From contig RDEW01000031.1 of NCBI GenBank assembly GCA_011109175.1, positions 315,970 through 378,499 on the forward strand: DNA of 62,530 bases, written 5' to 3'. Shown here piece by piece: positions 57,413 to 62,530 of this stretch. This stretch comes from Dicyema japonicum (lineage: Eukaryota; Dicyemida; Rhombozoa; Dicyemidae). The notes below the pieces were generated by a model, which saw only the letters and a list, made by a program, of their open reading frames with translations, made no database searches and was not told where the DNA came from. How positions within the stretch are numbered: position 1 is the stretch's first letter; each line of letters opens with the position of its first letter. A program made the position numbers and the translations under genes.

Positions 57413-58224
57413 TTGTAGTGGTGACGTCCCTCTTTTGCACTATGTCTTATCCACACCTCGGAGAAGTCTGCTAATGACATTCAACGTGAGAGGAATTGCG
57501 ACCTCACTGCAAAAGGCAACAACTGACGTATAACCTTAGTCGTTATGAAGATTCTATAGCCTCCCTTCAGGAAACAAAAGTAAAAAGGACACTTGATGAA
57601 GTCGTGAGATTATACATAATTATACTGTCAGAACCAGAATGTAGACATTATGGACATGGATTTGCTATTCATCGATTTTATGACAATTCAATTCACAGAT
57701 AGTGGAGAGTAAGTCAAAGGGTCTCTGTCATTCAGCAGATGTTGGGCATAAATCTGAATACCATTATCAACGCATATTTCCCGACTATGGGCTTAGCAAT
57801 GAAATGTCCAGATGAAGTTGAAAACTTCTACACAGAACCCGCGATGGGCATGAACGATATTCGTGCTTCCCCATAGTTTTTCTTGTTGGTGATTGGAACG
57901 CAAAAGTTGGAACACATAGTACGGACTAAAACTTCATTGGGACCCATAGTAGAGGGAAGAGAAATTCTAGTGGTATTGTAATCGCAGGATACTGCTGTGC
58001 ATTTACCTCTTTTGTGCAACAAGTTTTTCAAACACCACGCAAGGCACATGACGACATGGGTTGAACAGAGAAACATTCGGAATGGTGAGATAGTTCAAAT
58101 TAACATTCAAATTGATTATATACTGTGTAAGCGTGAATTCAAGTGCATGCTTATGGACTCACGAGCTTATGAAGGCACTATTATACTGAGTGACCATAAA
58201 GCGTCATCTCTCGCTTTATACTAG
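57413..58224 (+). pseudogene. R-group LINE, complete but decayed APE domain
   Basis: The leader gtggtgacgtccct resembles the leaders of the other R copies. The protein reads TFNVRGI, ASLQETK, HYGHGFAI, IINAYFPT, VGDWNAKVG, FFKHHARHMTTWV, IDYILCKREFK and LSDHKASSLAL over several frames. This is the entire APE core (N, E, D-x-N, S-D-H) and the longest version of this group in the window. Many stops; no RT follows. Confidence 0.78.
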
Positions 58225-58249
58225 GAAAATGTCATTAGTGATCGAGAGA

Positions 58250-58795
58250 CAACATAACGCACTTGAGAAACCTGACTCTGAATTGACAGGCCTTCCGCGA
58301 ATATGTGGGCCCCCGCAATTTAGGCACTTCTCTTTATAATTACATCGGGGGCTGTTGTAGCCAAATCCTTGTTATCTGTAGCACTGGATTGGTACCGGTC
58401 GCTCTCGGCCCACACCGAACCTAAAGTAACCAATTCGCACTTTCTTTAGGCAGAGCCTCTCTGCCTCTGCTTTTGATCGAAGTTAGACCTTCACTCTCCG
58501 GAGCCTCACATTCCCACTCTTGAAGCGCTTGATCTTGTGCGCCGTGGGGTAGTTCTTCCTGATGTCTCGAGTTCATCCTCATCAACAAAGTCCAGAGGGA
58601 TCCCGAAGACTAATACTATTGAGTCTGTGTCCTTGGGGATGACCCGAGACATGCTATGTGCCCCGGGCCCAAAAATAACTTATCATTAACTTCAGCTTCA
58701 AAAGCTGAGGCGTCCACCTCGTTCCTGAATTCCACCAACAAGTGGGATTTTCCTCGTTTGACGATCCTTCCTTTGGCATAGGTAGCCAGAGTATG
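58250..58795 (-). pseudogene. J2-related gag fragment, second subfamily
   Basis: Minus strand: GRIVKRGKSHLLVEFRNEVD, ASAFEAEV, then a tract matching 55520-55800 (including the DEDE-type acidic block) and knuckles near 58340-58270. It is the counterpart of 55380-56000. At 58795-58801 it is interrupted by the poly-ATG-like 3' tail of a J2 copy. Confidence 0.72.
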
Positions 58796-58800
58796 AAAAA

Positions 58801-60850
58801 AATGAAAATGAAATGAATGAAAATGAATTAAAACAACAAGTTATGGAATAGGTAACTATCAATCCGCCGGTTGGCCTGGACTGTTAATCCGGGTACCACT
58901 TTTCCTTGATATCCAACAATTACTTGTATATTAGTTAAGCATCCTGATTTGAATATCTTCCATTACTGGCTTGACAAGTTTGTTCTTTTTCTCAGTTTCT
59001 TCCCAAGGGATAGTTTGATTGGCGCTTGCCTTGTTCGCCTTGTTTTCTCTACTCGGGCGAGAATCTTCTCTCGAGGGGGTGTAGAACCATCCCTCGCTTC
59101 CATAATTAAGTCTGGGAAAAACCACATTCCGAAAGACAAAGAGCATGGAATCAACATCCAACTTTAGTCTTCTAGTGCAGAACAGTGCTTGCAAAGCCTT
59201 CTTTCTTCGCCTTTCGATGTCCTTCAGGTATGATCGTCTCCCATCTACTGCAATCCCCAGGTATTTCATGGATGAAACTCTCGGTATACGAAGAGTGTAG
59301 GGCTCTTCCTGATGCCTGCCCAGCCTGTATATCCTCAAGTAACTGGATTTTTCCATGGAGAGTTTCAAGTCTCTTCGATCTCACCAACCTTGGACTTCGT
59401 AAATAAACGCTCCTAGTCGCCGCTCTGAGAGGTATGCCTTCATAGACGAATCCAGGATTAAGATGTCGTCCGCGTATATCATCGACTTGGTCCTAACGTC
59501 TTGCTGTGACGGAAAATCTTCCATAAATATGTTGAATAACAAGGATAGATCCCTGTGGCACTTCCCTTATAAACGATATTCCATCCGGAAATCGTCCACC
59601 GACTACCACGTGAGATATTCTCCCAGTTAAATAGTCCTTCAGCTATAGGAACGTTTCTTTAGATATCTTAGATCGTACGAGTTGACAGAAGAAGGCATTG
59701 TACCATTACTGTCGAACGCCTTTGAGATGTCAAGGCAAATGAGGCTCAACTGGCTTTTTTTTTCAAAAGTACTTATAATTTCGTAGTTTAGTGAGTGAAT
59801 ACAATTTCTACACGATCTTCCCTGAGGAAACCACATTAGTAAGGTCATAAAAAGTTACACTCTTTTATATACCGATTCAATCTCTTGAATACAATCCGTT
59901 CTATAATCTTTGATGTAGAACATATAAGACTTATTGGCATATAACTAGTAGGATCCTTCTTCGACTTTCCAGGTTTGAGGATCATCTTCACAATAGAACG
60001 CTTCCATAACGGAAATCAACACATCGTCTGTGCTTCGCTTTCAGAGTATTTCTCTCGCGAATAAGATTCCGTATTGAATGTGGGCAAAACTGATTGTTTT
60101 TCAGATAGCTCTTGGAGTAGACCTTACTTCCATATAGTCGTAGATACATCAGCATAGTGTTGGATAGTTCCCAGTTAAAAACGTCCAGCTCATTAGGTGT
60201 AGAAAAGGAATTGGTCTTCATTGGTAAGGTCTTCGACAAATAATGATGATAATGTACCTAGTCTATCGACGAGGCATCAAAGTATAAGAAAATATCTTCA
60301 GCAATGTTAGGCTCCTGGATTATAGTTACTTCTTGAGGGATATGATCACTCTCTATGTCACCGAGTCACATCCTTCCATATTATCATTCCTTCCATGTTT
60401 GATTTTTGTTTCTTTAACTACCAAGACATCCACCTTGGCATCCCTCACAAGTAGCGCTAGTTCATCATGCTATTTCATCAAGGAACGGGCATTCACCAGC
60501 ACTACATTCAAATTCCTTTTCATAGTTTTTGTTGGTGGCCTGCGTTCTCCACAGCTAGGTCCACCAGACTCAATAAATCCACTTTAAGCAGTGTACATAG
60601 GTTGTTCAGACGTGCGATAGCTTCACTTTGCTACCAAGAAACCTGTCTCGGGGACTCCTGCTTTGCTTTATTCATGTTACCGTGTAGCACTACGCTCCAC
60701 CGGCCCATCCAGAATATGTGAAATATTGGTCCTCATCATCTCTTGTGTTTTCTTGATCGCTTCCTTTCTAGACACTGTCTGAATGAGAATCATTTTCTTG
60801 GATGCTTTTTCATAGTAGGACATCCTCTGTAACGGGCATTATGTCCTGGT
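58801..60850 (-). mobile_element. J2 LINE copy with internal deletion
   Basis: Read on the minus strand: gag end with the last knuckle near 60840, a VERSATR block, then ORF2 from ATG at 60523 (MKRNLNVVLVNARSLMK, VKETKIK). Most of the APE domain is deleted, and the RT resumes with MILKPGKSKKDPTSYMPISL and FALTSQ, with damaged motifs A to C. The C-terminus (59368-58931) is open: MKYLGIAVDGRRSYLKDIER, ALFCTRRLKLDVDSMLFVFR, LNYGSEGWFY. The 3' UTR has the hairpin (58860-58883) and a tail of aatgaaaatg repeats. It lies inserted in the gag fragment at 58795. Confidence 0.85.
58860..58883 (-). other. J2 3' UTR RNA hairpin, copy 2
   Basis: On the minus strand CAGTCC pairs with GGATTG (one G-U pair), AG bulge, inner GCC/GGC stem and AACC loop. 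Confidence 0.65.
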
Positions 60851-60899
60851 CCTCCACAATTAATACAATTTGTTTCTATGTTTGGAAAAAATTAACACA

Positions 60900-61029
60900 C
60901 AAGGTCGTCAATAAATGCGTGTATTTACTCACAATATTCTTAGGGGAATCTAACCAACAGAGCATTGTTAGCGACATGACATTTAAGGTTACCTAGGCTC
61001 CAAGGTTACTTTATGTTTTTAATCCTATA
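60900..61029. other. Unassigned spacer
   Basis: Nothing recognised. Confidence 0.35.
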
Positions 61030-61100
61030 AATCAGTAGTCCCCAACCGGTGGGACGCGGACCAGTGTCGGTATGTAGACCAATTGGTACGGGTTTTTTTG
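61030..61100 (+). mobile_element. hAT-like transposon end
   Basis: The string cagtagtccccaaccggtgg followed by gacgcggaccagtgtcgg resembles the terminal sequence of hAT-class DNA transposons (CAGNGGTCCCCAACC then a GCGGACCGGT region). The second terminal repeat and any transposase were not found, so this is a fragment or a non-autonomous copy. Confidence 0.5.
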
Positions 61101-61675
61101 TGTACGATAGAACATGTCACAAGTAAACAATCTTTTGACGGTCGGCCATTCCTATATTTTAGCGAAATTTGGGTTAATAATTTAATGATGATCACAAGTG
61201 TCTACAGTCACTGAGACATATATTATCTGTTAGACCAATTATTGATAAAGAGCTAGACATTCACGATTCATGAAGCATCCACGGGATATAGTCTTTTTAA
61301 ATTGAAACCACGGATGCTAGATGAAAATCTTTGGACATGAATTGAGAATGCATCCGAAAGCCTCAAAGATGTCACGAAAGATTTCTTAATCTTCGACGAA
61401 CTTGATTTCGTTGAAAACCAAGGATCACACTACCAATGATCTTAAACGGTGACCTCCGAAGGAGGCAGAAAGGACTAAATGGACAACGGGAGTTTTCTCG
61501 TGGAAGAAACAAATAGAGGAGGGTAATATCGTTTTAGTTATGTTGGTTGCAAATGCCTTGGTTTTCACCGTCGCCTAAAACGTAGTGTTTCTGAGTTTCT
61601 GGAATATCACCGAAGTAGAGATTAATGAGTGAAGGGAAAAGAACAGATCACTAAGAGTTAAGAAATATCACAAAT
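61101..61675. other. Unassigned, possibly hAT interior
   Basis: A + frame near 61300-61430 reads LKPRMLDENLWT and ASESLKDVTKDFLIFDELDF, protein-like but unassigned. Confidence 0.25.
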
Positions 61676-61879
61676 ATGACCTCCTTGTGGGAAAATGGAG
61701 AGTTTACCTCTGCTTCTGCCCAGCTTGTAGATCTGGCATGTGCTTGTCGTGAAAACATTCCATTGAATGCTAACAAAGATATAATAACGGACACATGTGG
61801 AGATGAGGAATTGAGTGGGTTGGCGACGAACTCTTCTTCTAAGAGAAGGAGAGTGATTACCAACCAACAATTTATTTAA
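61676..61879 (+). CDS. Hypothetical protein or terminal exon
   Basis: A 67-codon frame with mixed composition: SLWENGEFTSASAQLVDLAC, ITDTCGDEELSGLATNSSSK, then a basic RRRVITNQQFI end that could be a nuclear localisation signal. Antiparallel ORFs are shadows. Not recognised; a host exon or a transposon ORF are both possible. Confidence 0.3.
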   Translation: MTSLWENGEFTSASAQLVDLACACRENIPLNANKDIITDTCGDEELSGLATNSSSKRRRVITNQQFI

Positions 61880-62209
61880 ATCCCAGGGATCACCGAGAAG
61901 GAAAGACAGAAGAAACGTCAAACAGTTGGTCACATTCTGGCTTAATCAGCAATCAGTCGGATTGTCTCCAGAATATACTTTGATTTCCATTGATTATCTT
62001 TTTGTTCTCTCAAAAACTCTTGGAGGTAACCTTTAACTTTCTCTACATGTTAAATGCGTTCTGACAAAATGGAAGAAATCAATTCAATTATATGTCTCCC
62101 AAGGCTATAGAATATCGGAAATAACCTTATCGTAGATGCTATGTAGACGCAGTCATCGAGCCAAGCATTTATACACATGCATTGTGGCCTTTGTACATAA
62201 CCTGGACGA

Positions 62210-62400
62210 TCAAAACAAGCCAGAAAGGGTAGTTTTCTAGAAATGATTCATCTCTAATACCTCTGGGGACCCTGATCAGTAAGAAGAGAGGGACGCACCA
62301 GTTCAACTACGGAACCGATAAGTGTTTATGTGAGCTTGAGGAAAGAGCATCCAACCAAGATGATTTCAATGCTGAAGCGTCTCGGGGTCATGCAAGTAGT
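62210..62400 (+). pseudogene. LINE 3'-terminal fragment
   Basis: Over two frames it reads QARKGSFLEMIHL, TEPISVYVSLRKEHPTKMIS, MLKRLGVM then a TAG-like end. It matches 33600-33826 and the CVG-x-x-EEH-x-x-MRSLLE-x-AGIT ending of R/J1 LINEs. Confidence 0.6.
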
Positions 62401-62530
62401 TAGCTCGGTATTACTCTGTTCTTTGAAATTTTTATTTTCTTAAATTTCTGTTGAAATATTTAAAAATACACAAAATAATTAGAGGAAATGGTCACGGAGC
62501 CCTTACTCCATCGACATTTATGTTTTTAGC

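Overview
The window looks like AT-rich, gene-poor nuclear DNA of an animal. The evidence is an ETS-type DNA-binding domain (7740-8108), a decayed three-RRM ELAV/Hu-like sequence (10975-12015), GT-AG splice signals with short introns, a tRNA-derived SINE, and many non-LTR retrotransposon (LINE) families. ETS and ELAV proteins are metazoan families. The sequence does not let me name the phylum. I saw no CRISPR array, prokaryotic operon, rRNA gene or intact tRNA gene.

Most recognisable coding sequence is LINE debris. Two endonuclease classes lie side by side. Restriction-like-endonuclease (RLE) elements fall into three groups: RLE-1 (2151-4800 + copy; pieces at 8700-9690, 24690-25480, 29316-29420, 35283-35565, 44644-44702), RLE-2 (35580-37344, 43180-43535, 51215-51935) and a Dong/R4-like group, RLE-3 (16790-17260, 20850-21763, 43640-43855). 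Apurinic-endonuclease (APE) elements include J1 (12178-15040 nearly complete; fragments at 15220-15720, 49940-50175, 57240-57410), J2, a gag-plus-pol jockey-like group (29733-32990 +, 58801-60850 -, gag and 3' pieces at 48865-48990, 53930-54600, 55140-56808, 58250-58795), a third group called R (4837-5455, 40590-41456, 50760-51215, 57413-58224), and an RT remnant at 28400-29160. A Tc1/mariner-type transposase remnant is at 1725-1990 and a hAT-like end is near 61030.

Possible host genes are few. The ETS ORF is intact. A + strand candidate at 45675-46416 has a 21-nt microexon and a 50-nt intron, and its first intron holds a SINE. A convergent minus-strand candidate (48684-46660) would encode a membrane protein of unknown identity. 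A likely terminal exon ends at 26894.

The most useful unlisted signals concern the J2 LINE. Its ORF1 stop and ORF2 start overlap as ATGA in one copy (TTGA in the other). Its 3' UTR carries a hairpin preserved by compensatory changes in three copies. Four single Ns lie beside local duplications and suggest assembly joins, so several tandem repeats here should not be taken at face value. Long stretches outside the listed items are AT-rich and hold nothing I can identify.
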